The notes: generated by a model not told the origin, from the letters alone. 64,000 nt of DNA from Brachypterus glaber (GCA_958510825.1 OY294052.1:5539816-5603815), one strand, 5' to 3'. Positions 35,600 through 47,678 are shown, counted from the stretch's first letter. A program made the numbers and translations.

Positions 35600-35866
35600 C
35601 ATAGAAAAAACGGATTCCTTGAACCAAGGACACGTGTCTTTGGATATGTTTAAAGCCATATTCTCTTGTTTCAAGGCTGGCATTTTCTTGAACCATAGTC
35701 AATGTCCTTGAATAAAGAGCGCGGATTTTTATTCCAAAACCCGTGCTCTTCATTCAAGGACATTGACTTTGGTTCAAGAAAATGCAAGCCTTGAAACAAG
35801 AGAATATGGCTTTGAACATATCCAAAGACACGCGTCCTTGGTTCAAGGAATCAGTTTTTTCTATGA
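35600..35866. mobile_element. Foldback MITE family 'CCTTGAACCAAGG', copy e (full length)
   Basis: Nearly perfect 267-bp palindrome from ATAGAAAAAACGGATTCC to GGAATCAGTTTTTTCTAT. The centre is ATTCCAAAACCCGTGC. The minus-strand frame (35505-35753) and a similar frame at 42346-42549 exist only because the arms are open; they are not genes. Confidence 0.85.
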
Positions 35867-36258
35867 GTAATAAGTTACACCCTTTTAAGATAAGCTTGCA
35901 AAATTTTATTAATTTTTGAGAAAAAGTTAAGAAATTGAAGCAGGTTTTATCTCATCACTAAAAATGCATTTTTTCTCAAAAAAAAAATCATATCTCAAAA
36001 ACTATAAACAATGGATCCATATAATATAAAAAGTAATAGTTATTTATGGTACTAGTGGGTAAAGTAAGATATTGCCCATGAGAAAATTAACCTGCGAGGC
36101 GTCAGCCAAGCAGGTTAATTTTCGAGAGGGCAATATCGGTTTACCCATGAGTGCCATATAAGGTTTTATCCAATAAATAGCTTATGAATTCATATTTTTA
36201 TTAAAAATTTTAATGACATTTACAAGAAAATAATTTGAGAAGTGGGTAAAATAAATTC

Positions 36259-36919
36259 TTATTGCACAAAAAAGAATTGTTAGATTAATTTTTGACCTGA
36301 AACCTAGGGAAACCTGTAAGAATACTTTTATTTCTAAAAATATATTGACAGTTCCCTGTATTTACATATTAAAAACAGCATTATATACCAAAAAAAAACC
36401 TTAACAACACTTATACAGATGTTAACAAATGTCAATATAGGACAAGAAATGAAGGTGTTCTTAAGATTGAAAAGCATAAAACTGCTTTTTACGAAAGGTC
36501 AATAAGTTTTATGGGCGCAAAGATTTTAAATAAACTGCCGGAATTAATAAAAAACACAAATAATATGAATACATTCAAAAAGGATTTGAGAAATATGCTC
36601 GAAAGAAAGGCATATTATACATTAGAAGAATTCTTTAAAGATAAGCCCCAAGCCATTTAATTTGAATATGAATGTTTTTAAAATGTACTTAAATGTTTTT
36701 ATATGTATTTAAATATTTTTAAATGTATTTACTAAATGTTTTTGAATGTATCTATCGATTTGTTCAAATTTTAACTTCTTGTTAAATTAATTTAAATTGT
36801 AATTTTTTTTGTTAAATTATTTTTTATCTTTTTGTTCTTAGTTATTTTGTAAGATTGACGTATGTAATATACACTTATTTGTATCAGACTACAATAAATA
36901 AATTCTATTCTATTCTATT
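36259..36919 (+). mobile_element. 5'-truncated LINE insertion with (TTCTA)n tail
   Basis: Holds the C-terminal LINE coding remnant and a 3' UTR that ends AATAAATAAATTCTATTCTA plus further TTCTA units. It sits inside the hairpin MITE, so it is younger than that copy. Confidence 0.8.
36261..36660 (+). pseudogene. LINE ORF2 C-terminal fragment, one frameshift
   Basis: Reads IAQKRIVRLIFDLKPRETCK, then ILTVPCIYILKTALY, in the first register. A shift occurs in a poly-A run near 36395-36402. It continues NTYTDVNKCQYRTRNEGVL and FYERSISFMGAKILNKLPEL to a TAA at 36658-36660. This is the conserved tail of Jockey/CR1-type LINE proteins (QKR..R.I....R..C...F....IL..P..YI, then ...S....G...N.LP..I). The frameshift in a homopolymer could be a real mutation or a sequencing error. 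Confidence 0.8.
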
Positions 36920-37028
36920 CTACCCACTCGATAAAGTAAAAGCCACGCGGGGGTTATTACTGAGTTTATCTATTTAAAATAAAGCTGGTAATTGTCTTAT
37001 TATCTGTATGTATTGGATAAAGGTATTT

Positions 37029-37446
37029 TTTTGACAAGTAAGATGACATTAAAAAAATGTACCATTCCATTTAAAAAAATAGGTCAGATGTTACCCACCC
37101 TAGGAGGACCATCCTGTATATTTCAAAATAATTTTAGAATATGCCTTTTTTAAAACCATACAACTTTTCCCTTTAAAGTTTTTCTCTAAAGTGGATACTT
37201 TACTATATATCGACCGAGTCGGCTTCGTTGAGACACCCTGTATAAGCAAATTTTAGTTCCTCCTAAAAAATCGGGTCATTGGCGTTTAGGGCCTTTTGAA
37301 AGTTGTTCTCTTCAATTGTCGTTATCTTTCTGCGAGTTTTGCCTTCGCTTTTTAGGATCGCTTGCTGTAATTTCTCGTGATACGTAATTAAGATATCAAA
37401 AGCGGAAAATTAATTTTCTTCAATTAAAAGAAATTACTGAATTACA
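37029..37446. other. AT-rich stretch, possible element terminus
   Basis: CCATCCTGTATATT at about 37110 and CACCCTGTATAAGC at about 37230 resemble common ends of insect DNA elements. No gene was seen. Confidence 0.35.
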
Positions 37447-37564
37447 TCGGCACTTAGTACTACTAAGAGTGCCGATGTATTGAAATCTTCGCCGAAAACT
37501 CAAAATCTTTGACCACGCTTTTCTCACATTTCCCGACGTTTTAGACCATTCTGAGTCGAAATCA

Positions 37565-37596
<32 letters not shown>

Positions 37597-37800
37597 GGGT
37601 GTAAACTCTCTAACTCCATTTCTACATGAGATATCGACTTGCGGTTTTTTGCATATTGTTTCTTATCGTATTCCGAAGAGCTGATTAGATTTTGGGGGTA
37701 AACGATTGGGGGTGAGGGGATAAAAATAGGGTAAAACTCCTATTTTTAGCGTTTTTTTATAATTAAGGCAATTATTATTGTATTTGGTTAATTTAGCACT
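37447..37800 (+). repeat. Dispersed repeat, copy 2, with (GTCT)n
   Basis: Inverted partner of 34846-35155. A pure (TCTG)n tract expands at 37565-37598, where the partner has only a short, imperfect version. Confidence 0.65.
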
Positions 37801-40022
37801 TATATAAAAGATAATTTTAAATTGGTCAAAAAATGTTATAAACAACGTTTTCCTAAAACGCATTGTTTTCGAGATATTGGCGTTTAAAGCAGTAAAAGGT
37901 TTTTTTAGCTTATCTCACATATTAATAACCCGATTTCAAAAAATTATATTTTAAATAAAAGCTCTTTTTAAGCCCTATAAAAAATAAAAAACTAGATGGC
38001 TCTAGTGTACAATAGTGCCGATGTTTTGACAGGGTGCTTGCAACGTTTCATCTAGTTTATTCAGTAAATTATAATTTAAATTATATTGAACTATTGTAAA
38101 CGAAACATCAAAAAAATTAGGTCCGTAATTTTATACCCTGTTTTTTTATAAATATGCCATAATATCATAAAGTCTACTATGCAGCCAGAGAAAACAATAC
38201 TGATTTGAAATATTTGTGATACTTGTAATTTGATACTTGTCGCAAATATAAAAATACTTAATATAAACATATTTAACTAGTAGTACCTTTGTTGTGTACT
38301 CATACCTTAAGGGCGATTTTGCCACCTTTAAAGTGCTGCCACCTATACTGGGTGGAACGCTACAGAACTAACTAGTACAGTCTGTCACGAGCAATGACGT
38401 AGTTCATCGGTTCAACGTGTACGTTACCGCATTTAATAGGTACACCGCTTTTAATGTATTATACTGCGAGAGTACTTTTTCTACATTCTCATTCCCTCAT
38501 CCATGCAGCAACAGGCACGATGGATCTAGATTAGTCTTTTTGTTTCATTAATTAGTTCAACCGCTTTTTACAACCTTTTTCCAAGAAATTAGTACTATTT
38601 TTTATTATTTTTAGTATTTTAAATATCTACATGTCAAATTATTTCAAGCAAAATATTTGATTTATGTACCTAACATGATTGCGGATATACAAACCTTTCA
38701 GCCACTTCATAATTTGTTAAATATTTTCAGAAAATTAACAAATACGGCCTTGTTCTACGAGAGTGCCGATTTGATCAACCGTTTATCTAAACCATTTCTT
38801 TACATAACAATTAAAATATTAAATTAAGAAATTCTTGATCCTTACTCATATTGGAGTTGACATTTCTAATAATGTGTACTCAAGTTATTTTGTTTATAAA
38901 TTTAAAAACTTGAAAATGACTTTATGTTAAAAAAGTCGAAACAATTGTCGCTGTAATGTTTGTTTAATAGACAATAAATTTATATTTTGGAGAGATAACA
39001 TTTTTTCTATGGTTTAATTAAAATATTCACCATCTCATTAAACATTTATTCATTCATTACGTTTTTTATTTGAGACTCACCTTTTGTGTAATAGACATGA
39101 TTTTATATGCGCATAGTTTAACGACGATCGCGGTAAAAATTCGCGTGAAAGAAGTGAACTGAAATATAAATAGCTTTTTAACAATTTTAACCAATGATTT
39201 ACGAGTTTACACTTAAATGTAGGATTTACATAAAGCCTATTAATTCTCAGGAAGTCCATATGGCTCCAAGCGACATTCGGATATCATTTCAACAGGATAA
39301 AAGGCAAATATTCCCATATTGGGTCGACTAACGATATTTTTCGGAAATTGAATGAATTTTTGCCATTTCCGGGTTGTATTTCTTTTGAATATTTAAATAT
39401 AATCAAAGAAAATTTGCACACACAGAAAAAAAAACATTCTATATGAAGTATTTGTGATGCTAGTGTTAAATACTTGTTGTTAGTATAAAAACACTTGGCA
39501 TAAACATATTTAATTAATTCAATAATTTGTTTCAAGTTCAATTAGTATTTTTAATACTGGGTATAAATATATACCTACTTGGCATCAGCCATCTTTATAT
39601 TTAAGTATTTTTATTTTTTAAGCTTTTTCAAATGACGTAGAATATTCATATTTTGCTTAGTTTGCAAGGTATTTAGGGTGGATCGTTTTCAAATGATCAC
39701 CCTGTATATATAATATCTGTAAAATTAAAATCCCCCAAAATATCTCGCAATATCACTTAAAAATGTTCCATTGTACCCATAATATAATTATTTTTAAAAG
39801 AGCTAATAAATTTTTATTACTTTGTTTCCAGTTTATTTTAAGCTATAAAAAGAATAGGTTTAATATAAAATTTATAGTTTTATTTTAGTTGTAAAATATG
39901 GGTTTAAGTATATAATATGTAGTGTGTTCTATTTTCAGTAACCGCAACTTACTCTAAAATAAATAGAAATAATTTTCCGACATAGTGACGTAAAATATCT
40001 AATATCCAATCTTTAAAATCCC
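37801..40022. other. AT-rich stretch, weak repeat pair
   Basis: About 38195-38285 and 39437-39515 share AATACTTGT..., AAATATTTAA- and CATAAACATATTTAA-type blocks and may be remnants of one MITE. Three occurrences of GTGCCGATGT/GAGTGCCGATTT lie at about 37470, 38012 and 38760. No gene was recognised. Confidence 0.35.
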
Positions 40023-41028
40023 TATACCGGGTGTCCCACCAGGTTCTTGACAAGCTATATCTCCGTTATTTTAAAAGATAGAATTTTTTGCAAAAAACAG
40101 CGTTAAATGGGAGACATTGAAGTTTTTATTGACGTGTTCAAAACCCACCCACCCCCTTAAAACCACCCGCAACTTCTGTTTTTCAAATAGCATCCCCCCA
40201 TTTTTATCAAAGAATATGAAAGTAAATGTTATTCTTAATTCAACCATGTCTTATAAGTAGTATCTTATTTCTTAAAGGGGCACCAAATAACAACTATTAT
40301 TTATTAATAATATTATCCCACCAAGTTTTAAACGGGCTATATCTCCGTTGTTTAAAAAGATAAAAAAAAATCAAAAAAAGCAAAATTAAATGCGAGTCAA
40401 AGTAGAATTTGCTGACTTATGCAAAACTACCCCTTACTTACCCACCCTCTTGGAACCACCCCCAACTTTTGTTTTTTAAATAGCACCCCCTGTTTTTACT
40501 AAAGAATATGAAAGCACATTTATTCTAAATTCAACCATGTGATATCTTATTTTTTTAAGGTGCTCCAAATTACAACCCCATCAGATCACAAGCAATATTT
40601 TTCATCATTTTTTTTTCCAAAAACAAGTTAGATTATATATAAAAGAGAACTGATTAATGTATCTAAAACCCACCCTTAATAACCCACTCTCCTGGAACTA
40701 CCTGCAACTTTGTTCTAAATACCACCCTATTATTAATAAATAATAGTTGTTATTTAGAGCCCCTTAAATGATAAGATACCACCTATAATACATGGTTGAA
40801 TTCAGAATGAAATGTACTTTCATATGCTTTGATAAAAATGGGAGGATGCTATTTGAAGAACAAAAGTTGGGGGTGGTTTTAAGGGGGTGGGTAAGCAAGG
40901 GGTGGTTTTGGATACGTGAATAAAAACATCAACGGCTCCCATTTAACGCTGTTTTTTGCAAAAAATTCTATCTTTTCAAATAACGGAGATATAGCTTGTC
41001 AAGAACCTGGTGGGACACCCGGTATATA
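40023..41028 (+). mobile_element. 1.0-kb foldback element, CCGGGTGTCCCACC ends, copy 1
   Basis: Ends TATACCGGGTGTCCCACC and GGTGGGACACCCGGTATA. Arms of about 300 bp pair, and the terminal motif is partly repeated inside (CCCACCAAGTTTTAAACGGG at about 40319). Non-coding. A second, very similar direct copy lies at 43299-44316. Confidence 0.85.
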
Positions 41029-41688
41029 ACATAGAAAGCATTTGTTTTCTTCTTTACTGCATCTTGTAAAATTTGAAACAAATATACGGAACAACCCTTA
41101 TATTGCGACCCCCATATTTTCCTGTGCTGATCAGAATCCCCCAGCTTTCTTGATGTTGATACTTATTACTTGAATATCACGTTTCTTATATTTACTTGTT
41201 CTTTTCAGCAAATCTGGCTCAATGCTGGTCAATAGAAGGTCCATTGTTATATAAATAACAAGCCTTGAAAATATGAAATGCTTCTCATTTTATAGTATAC
41301 TAGCTGTCAAGTCTGTTTTTCTACAGGAAAGCTCATTATTTAGGCCCGAGCAGTTTTTAATGGTGGCGCCTTCGCCAGTTTTTTCCCACAGCCCTTGACA
41401 TTTTTTTGGGTTTTTTAGATTTTTCTCATCAGCAGACTTAGATTCCTGACGTGCCAAGTTTCAGATCGCCAGATGTTTTGGCTTTTAGTATAAAAAACTT
41501 CTGGAAGGACAGACTGACAAATGGACAGACATGTGTACACCTCATAGATTTTCACAGTGGTTTTTTGCAAATTTTAACTTTTTTTTCCCGACCCCTCATT
41601 TTTTTCATAATTTGTTTAACCATGTGCATCAAAATAAGTAATTTAGGCAATATTAATATAAAAAAATCGTTAATATTTTTTAATATAA
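41029..41688. other. Stretch with possible repeat sequence
   Basis: A more GC-balanced piece at 41335-41560 (GGTGGCGCCTTCGCCAG, AAGTTTCAGATCGCCAGATG) looks like element sequence but was not assigned. The frame at 41451-41741 is not supported. Confidence 0.35.
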
Positions 41689-42031
41689 ATATTTTTATCC
41701 AATACATAGAGATAATAAGACAATTACCAGCTTTATTTTAAATAGAAAAACTCAATAATAACCCCCGCGTGGCTTTTACTTTATTGAGTGGATAATTATT
41801 TATTTTACCCACTCAACTGTCACTTGTCAAATTATTTTCTTGTAAATGTCATTAAAAATTTTAATAAAAATATGAATTCCTAAGCTATTTATTGGATAAA
41901 AGCTTGTATGGCACTCATGGGTAAACCGATATTGCCCTCTCGAAAATTAACCTGCTTGGCTGACGCCTCCCAGGTTAATTTTCTCATGTGCAATATCTTA
42001 CTTTACCCACTATTACCATAAATAACTATTT
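41689..42031 (+). mobile_element. 'AACCTGC' hairpin MITE, copy 3
   Basis: Direct copy, about 343 bp, close to 8439-8784 with scattered differences (e.g. CTCCCAGG for CTCGCAGG). Confidence 0.8.
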
Positions 42032-42215
42032 CATTGTTTCATGACATTCTAAATAAGAAAATGCAAGAAAAATATTTTACCTGTAAACACTCTTTTTTAT
42101 CGAAAAATCTTGATTTCTTGTCGTATCGATTACAAGACATTTAAAAAATCAAGCCGAGGCAAAAGTCGCATCAAGACTTCTCAGCTCTTAATTAAATTGT
42201 TTTACTTTTCATGAA

Positions 42216-42478
42216 CAGATAAAAGGAGTCCTTGAACCGAGGACACGTGTCTTTCGATATGTTCAAACCCATATTCTCTAGTTTCAAGGTTAACATTTAT
42301 TTGAACTCAAGTTAATGCCTTTGAATAAAGACCATGGGTTTTTGAATGAAGATCCGCGCTGTTCATTTAAAGACATTGACTTTAGTTCAAAGAAATGCTA
42401 GCCTTAAAACAAGAGAATATGGCTTTAAACATATCGAAAGATACGTGTTCTTGGTTCAAGGAATACCTCTTTTCTATG
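42216..42478. mobile_element. Foldback MITE family 'CCTTGAACCAAGG', copy f
   Basis: Palindrome from CAGATAAAAGGAGTCCTTG to CAAGGAATACCTCTTTTCTA. Confidence 0.8.
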
Positions 42479-43298
42479 AACTCCTTCAGCTATATGACAG
42501 CAAAGAGTATGAAGAACAAGGGTGCAGACCATTGCTAATTAAAGAATGACATTTAGGGTCCTATTGAGATTGATATGGTTAAATATTTGACACGCATGTT
42601 TTGATAGTTGATCCTTCATTTTAACCCTTTTCTGCTTTTAGAAATAACAAGAGAAAAGAAAGGTCCATTTCATATAATGCATTAATTACAAATAATGGAC
42701 TAAGGGAGCGTTCAAATATTATGTAACGCGCTAGGGGGGGGGTCTCGAAAACGTTACGCCGCGTTACAGAGGGGGGATGGGTGTCGTTTTTGAACAGAGA
42801 ATTAAAGCCAAAGATTAATTAATTCTCTGTCGAAAACGACGAAAATCCATCTTCGAAACGTCACAGCAATATTAGATAACAATTTTAGTCAGATCCAAAG
42901 CCCTATTCCCCAAAAATCAAAAAGCTAAATTATACAAATCGGGCAAAAACTTTCAATTTAATCCTATTTAAGGAAAATATAATCTATTAATATATTTTAT
43001 CTTTTACAAAGTTATTTTAGATTCAAAGGAATCAATAAAGCCCACGTTCCTCGTTGGGGTCTAATTAAAGTATAACCTCGAGTTTAACCTCTTCGCATAT
43101 TAGAGACCACCATGCTTGCTTGCTGATTTGACTAACTAGTTTCTGAAACAGTTGAAACATTTAAACTTATTACCTATTATTTCCCGGTAAATTTTATAAT
43201 CTTGTCTTTTATTCTTCCTGTCGAGACAAATGGATTTAATTTTCTGGCAGATAATTTATTTCTTCCATTATTTGTGACTTTTACTTACTTAAATATCG
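42479..43298. other. Stretch with a GTAACGC-type motif
   Basis: GAGCGTTCAAATATTATGTA with ACGCG (42713-42735) matches the motif at 18757-18800, followed by a G-rich run and GTTACGCCGCGTTACAG (about 42755-42771). AAGATTAATTAATTCT is a small palindrome downstream. No gene was seen. Confidence 0.45.
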
Positions 43299-44316
43299 TA
43301 TATCGGGTGTCCCACCAGGTTCTTGACAAGCTATATCTCCGTTATTTTAAAAGATAGATTTTTTTGCAAAAAACAGCCTTAAATGGGAGACATTGAAGTT
43401 TTTATTGACGTGTTCAAAACCCACCCACCCCCTTAAAACCACCCGCAACTTCTGTTTTTCAAATAGCATCCCCCCATTTTCAAAGAATATGAAAGTAAAT
43501 GTTATTCTTAATTCAACCATGTCTTATAAGTAGTATCTTATTTCTTAAAGGGGCACCAAATAACAACTATTATTTATTAATAATGTTTTCCCACCAAGTT
43601 TTAAACGGGCTATATCTCCGTTGTTTAAAAAGTAAAAAAAAATCAAAAAAAGCAAAATTAAATGCGAGTCAAAGTAGAATTTGCTGACTTATGCAAAACT
43701 ACCCCTTACTTACCCACCCTCTTGGAACCACCCCCAACTTTTGTTTTTTAAATAGCACCCCCTATTTTTACTAAAGAATATGAAAGCACATTTATTCTAA
43801 ATTCAACCATGTGATATCTTATTTTTTTAAGGTGCTCCAAATTACAACCCCATCAGATCACAAGCAATATTTTTCATCATTTTTTTTTTTCGTTTCGAAA
43901 AAAGTCCAAAAACAAGTTAGATTATATCTAAAAGAGAACTGATTAATGTATCTAAAACCCACCCTTAATAACCAACTCTCCTGGAACTACCTGCAACTTT
44001 GTTCTAAATACCACCCTATTATTAATAAATAATAATTGTTATTTGGAGCCCCTTAAATGATAAGATACCACTTACCTATAATACATGGTTGAATTCAGAA
44101 TAAAATGTACTTTCATATGCTTTGATAAAAATGGGAGGATGCTATTTGAAAAACAAGTTGGGGGTGGTTTTAAGGGGGTGGGTAAGCAAGGGGTGGTTTT
44201 GGATACGTGAATAAAAACTTCAACGGCTCCCATTTAAAGCTGTTTTTTGCAAAAAATTCTATCTTTTCAAATAAAGGAGATATAACTTGTCAAGAACCTG
44301 GTGGGACACCCGGTAT
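43299..44316 (+). mobile_element. 1.0-kb foldback element, CCGGGTGTCCCACC ends, copy 2
   Basis: Direct copy of 40023-41028 with few differences, including CGTTTCGAAAAAAGTCC inserted near 43892. The frame at 43499-43687 is inside the repeat. Confidence 0.85.
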
Positions 44317-44499
44317 ATATACAAAAGCTAATATTTTATAAATACTGAATTGTGAAAACACCTGCATTGTATCAAGTTTCAGAAAAATACAAGAGACAAC
44401 CAATTAATAGCATTACTTTTGAGATGAGGAAAATTTAATAGCTTTTCACTTTTACTTCTTTAATATATTTTTATGGCAATATCAATTTATATAAAAACA

Positions 44500-44540
44500 T
44501 ACACAGAAAAAAAAAGGATTCTTTGAACCAAAGTCAATGT
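44500..44540. mobile_element. Foldback MITE family, copy g (end fragment)
   Basis: TACACAGAAAAAAAAAGGATT followed by CTTTGAACCAAAGTCAATG. It is a deletion product that joins the end to the inner arm. Confidence 0.6.
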
Positions 44541-44599
44541 TATTTGTTTATTTATTCATTACAAATCGAACAGGTAAGGAACCTAATAACAGGATCAAA

Positions 44600-45275
44600 G
44601 AACGCTTAAAACTAAGATTAAAATATAAACTAAAACCAAATATTATTATCTTAACTATAACATACTAGTATGGTTTGAAGAGTGTTGTTTAAATGACGTC
44701 ATAGTTAGTTGGTAAAGTAGGACACTATTATACCAAAATTATTTTAAAAAGTTAATTGAGTTGTTTATTTTGCGATATTTGAAATTGATCACCAAAAATA
44801 AGGTCTACAAGGAAAAAATTAGGCTTGTCCTAACTTTGCAAGAACATTTTTGCATAAAGCTTATAAATTACTTACTTTTATTTAACTCATTTATTATAGG
44901 TACCTACATTACCCACGAATGATATGTGATGATTATTTAAAATTATTTCAGTTTAATCCGTTCTTGCACAAAAAAGTGCCTGGCAAAACAATCTTACAAA
45001 TATTTATAACGTCTGGCTTACCCAAAAAAATTATACCTAACCTATTTTTTCCTCTTCTTGTTCGAAAAAATATGATTTGGAGTGAACAGAAATATAATAG
45101 AAAAGGATAGAAATACTTACTATGTGAGCAAACTACCTAGGGTACGTGGTTACTAGGAATAGTTAGTATGACGTCATTGTTTGTTGTAGTTAAGTAATAA
45201 AATGAGTGTAGTATGCTATTCTTCATACTAGTATGTTATAGTTACGATAATAAAATTTGGTTTAAGACTAAGATA
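44600..45275. repeat. ~0.65-kb inverted-repeat element
   Basis: AACTATAACATACTAGTATG (about 44655) faces CATACTAGTATGTTATAGTT (about 45226). The outer flanks AACCAAATATTATTATC and GATAATAAAATTTGGTTT also pair, and ATGACGTCATAGT / TATGACGTCATTG lies inside. The 63-codon frame at 44919-45110 is unassigned. Confidence 0.6.
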
Positions 45276-45361
45276 AAAATACATATAAAAAAATAAATTA
45301 GATTACATTAAATGTCAGGCCACATACAATTTTTCAAATCAACTAATAATAGTTATTTATA

Positions 45362-45787
45362 TACACTGAAAAAAATGACGTTCTTGGCTCAAAGTAGTCA
45401 ACACTCTTGGCAGTTATTCTTTTAGCTTAAAAGATGTGTATCTTTAAACAAAAGTATTTATCTTGTCCCAAGAAAAGTGTCGCTTTTGAAATATTTTTAA
45501 AATTCTCTTGGACCTGGCGCATTTGAGGCAAAAACCATTTATCTTGTTTTTAGATTGTTAAAAATTAAATAATTTCAAATACTTGGCCCAAGAATTTTTC
45601 TTTTGAGACAAGACCACTTGCATTTCACACAAGATCAAAGAATTTTAATTTAAAGAATCAGAAAGATCTTGGCAAGTGAATTATATTTTCATGTTAAGAG
45701 AAGGCGCTTTTGGACGTATTCAAGAGTGCGAAGCATTTGGCCTAATTTCATATGCCATAACCGCAAAGGGTCCTTTTTTTCAGTGTA
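45362..45787 (+). mobile_element. TACACTGAAAAAA MITE, copy 6
   Basis: Full length, 426 bp, very close to copy 1 (18986-19412). It has inserted at the edge of the next palindrome. Confidence 0.85.
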
Positions 45788-45905
45788 CCAAGGGACTAAA
45801 CTGGATGTTTTAGTCCCGCTGCATGAGTGTTTCCTGAGCGAGAGTAGCGAGCGAGGGAAACAGAAATGCAAGGGACTAAAACAGCCACGTTTAGTCCTGA
45901 GGTAT
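45786..45905. repeat. 120-bp palindrome with GAGCGAG loop
   Basis: CCAAGGGACTAAACTGGATG and TTTTAGTCCC pair with GGGACTAAAACAGCCACG and TTTAGTCCTGAGG. The loop contains TGAGCGAGAGTAGCGAGCGA. Related AAGTTTAGTCCCG occurs at 46303-46316, so this may be one end of a longer element. Confidence 0.65.
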
Positions 45906-46387
45906 ATACACAATTTTTTGCAGGACCAAACATAATTTAGGTAGGCAGATAATATTAAAATTAAAAACCATGCGTCTAAAATCGGTTATTTTATTTTCGT
46001 AATTTAATCATAAATTGCGAAAAGTCAGTTTCACGACTATCGCGATTTCAATTGTTTTTTAATATGGTTGACACAAACGTCAAAAAAATGGACGAAGATG
46101 ATAAATTTTAAGTTATGTATATGTTATAACAATCTTATTCTTAAAGGTTTTTTATGTTAAAATCAAATAAATTGTTTTGAATCGCTAATTTATTACAAAA
46201 CATTACCAAACCTAATTTTTGAACCAGCAAAGCACATAGTAAGTATAATATTTTAATATTATCAAGGTTGCCGTGATTTTTATTCCCTTGGGAGAAAAAG
46301 GGCAAGTTTAGTCCCGAAAATGAAAGCGTAAAATTAAGTTTTAGTCTTGGTTGTGCAAAAATGTTTTATTCAATGAAGTTTTTTTAA
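45906..46387. other. AT-rich stretch, nothing recognised
   Basis: Only the related TTTAGTCCCG motif near 46310 was noted. Confidence 0.4.
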
Positions 46388-46535
46388 GGATAGCATTTCT
46401 TTGAACCAAAGTCTTCTTCATTGAATAACATTGACTTTGCTTCAAAGAAATTCTAGCCTTAAAACAAGAGAATATGGCTTTAAACATAGCAAAAGACACG
46501 TGTCTCTGATTCAAGGCATCCGTTTTTCTGTGTGA
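46388..46535. mobile_element. Foldback MITE family 'CCTTGAACCAAGG', copy h (partial)
   Basis: Retains one arm and the centre (GCATTTCTTTGAACCAAAG, AATATGGCTTTAAACATA, GACACGTGTC); the left end is lost. Confidence 0.7.
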
Positions 46536-46545
46536 TTTCTTCATT

Positions 46546-46625
46546 TTAGGGTTCCATACCTTAAAAACGAAAAACAGAACCCTTATAGAATCACTTAGTT
46601 GTCCGTCCGTTTATCTGTTTCAGCT
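46546..46625 (+). repeat. Widespread insect repeat segment (AGGGTTCC...GAACCCT)
   Basis: TTAGGGTTCCATACCTTAAA followed by ACGAAAAACAGAACCCTTAT and AGAATCACTTAGTTGTCCGT. From memory this resembles a repeat segment common in many insect genomes, with the same order of blocks ending in a CCGTCCGT/CTGT tract. I cannot assign its element class. AGGGTTCC and the downstream AACCCT form a short inverted pair. Confidence 0.45.
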
Positions 46626-47218
46626 GTTTATGTCAGAAACTGCAGAATCTAGGAATCATAGGGACCCTAAATAAAGTGGCATTAAACTTCAAATTTTGTG
46701 AAGTTTAACGTGTGAAGTTTAACGTGTGAAGGTCCACCCTAATACATTATATATTTATATTTAAAATTGATTTTTTTTCACAGCTGTAGAACTTTAATTT
46801 ACTATTTATTTATACTTACAACTGCAAACCCGACAAAGGATGTTTGACCCCTGAATTTTGACATTGGTCCAGACGGGAAGTTCATGTTTATCTTATTCCT
46901 TTATTTCATGAACTCGGCTATTTGTCTTTTGTTTTCAATAGTCCTTGTGAAAACTTTTTAGTTGTCCTTGATTTTGTAGAAATTGATTATTGTCAATGTT
47001 TTGTCAGAACCAGATATCGTTGAAACAAAGCTTCTGTAGTTTTAACTTTTTATCCATGTTTACTTTCAAGCGAGTATTGTATTGTGGAAAAAACTATACT
47101 GATGATCCAAACCAGAAAAAAATTCAGGGAGCTCAGCCCCAAGGTGTAACACAAGGAGCGCCTTCGCCCTCTCTTTGTTAATTTGCGATATATTAATGTT
47201 TTATAAATTTTTAACATA
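46626..47218. other. AT-rich stretch, nothing recognised
   Basis: A small direct repeat GAAGTTTAACGTGT lies at about 46702-46730. No gene was seen. Confidence 0.4.
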
Positions 47219-47432
47219 TACAGTGCGATTATAAAGTGTCGAACAGTTTGAAAAGAAAATACTCTTCGTTTGAAACCACGCCTCTGTTAGAGTTGTGCGC
47301 GACAAGCCCATGTGATAGCTACGTACAACAGCTCGGTGGCCAGTAAAACGCACACAGCTTTCTTGCATTTTACTCATCGCTAATGTCAGTTTTGGATTAA
47401 AAAGTGTTCGGCACTTTATAATCGCACGGTAT
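47219..47432. mobile_element. 214-bp TIR MITE
   Basis: TACAGTGCGATTATAAAGTG with TCGAACA at the left is mirrored by TGTTCGGCACTTTATAATCG with CACGGTA at the right, about 27 bp. The interior is GC-richer than the surroundings. No frame. Confidence 0.75.
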
Positions 47433-47678
47433 AATACGTGTGTAACGTCATTTCAATTATGTTTAGCGCCGCAGATGATTTTTTTATAATTTTTGAGAGG
47501 GTAATTTTCAAATAATTATAATAAATTTCTTAATACTTTTTGTCCTATTTCTAAATAAAGCGCTATAAAAAATCAAAGAAGGAAATGCGCTGCAGAAATT
47601 CCAGACGCTTAATGCGTCCAGTTAAATGAACCGTTACCGAATGAATTTGGTAAATAAATTCTGGATATACATATAATA

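Larger units (their letters stand above)
36035..37028 (-). mobile_element. 'AACCTGC' hairpin MITE, copy 2, split by a LINE
   Basis: Reverse orientation. The MITE sequence runs 36035-36258, is interrupted, and resumes at 36920 with CCCACTCGATAAAGTAAAAG to about 37028. Comparison with 8439-8784 places the insertion at the GTGGGTAAAATAAAT site. Confidence 0.8.

Noticed and set aside
35505..35753. Frames with the shared peptide REYGFKHI (also 42346-42549)
   Set aside because: Both come from open arms of the CCTTGAACCAAGG foldback MITE.
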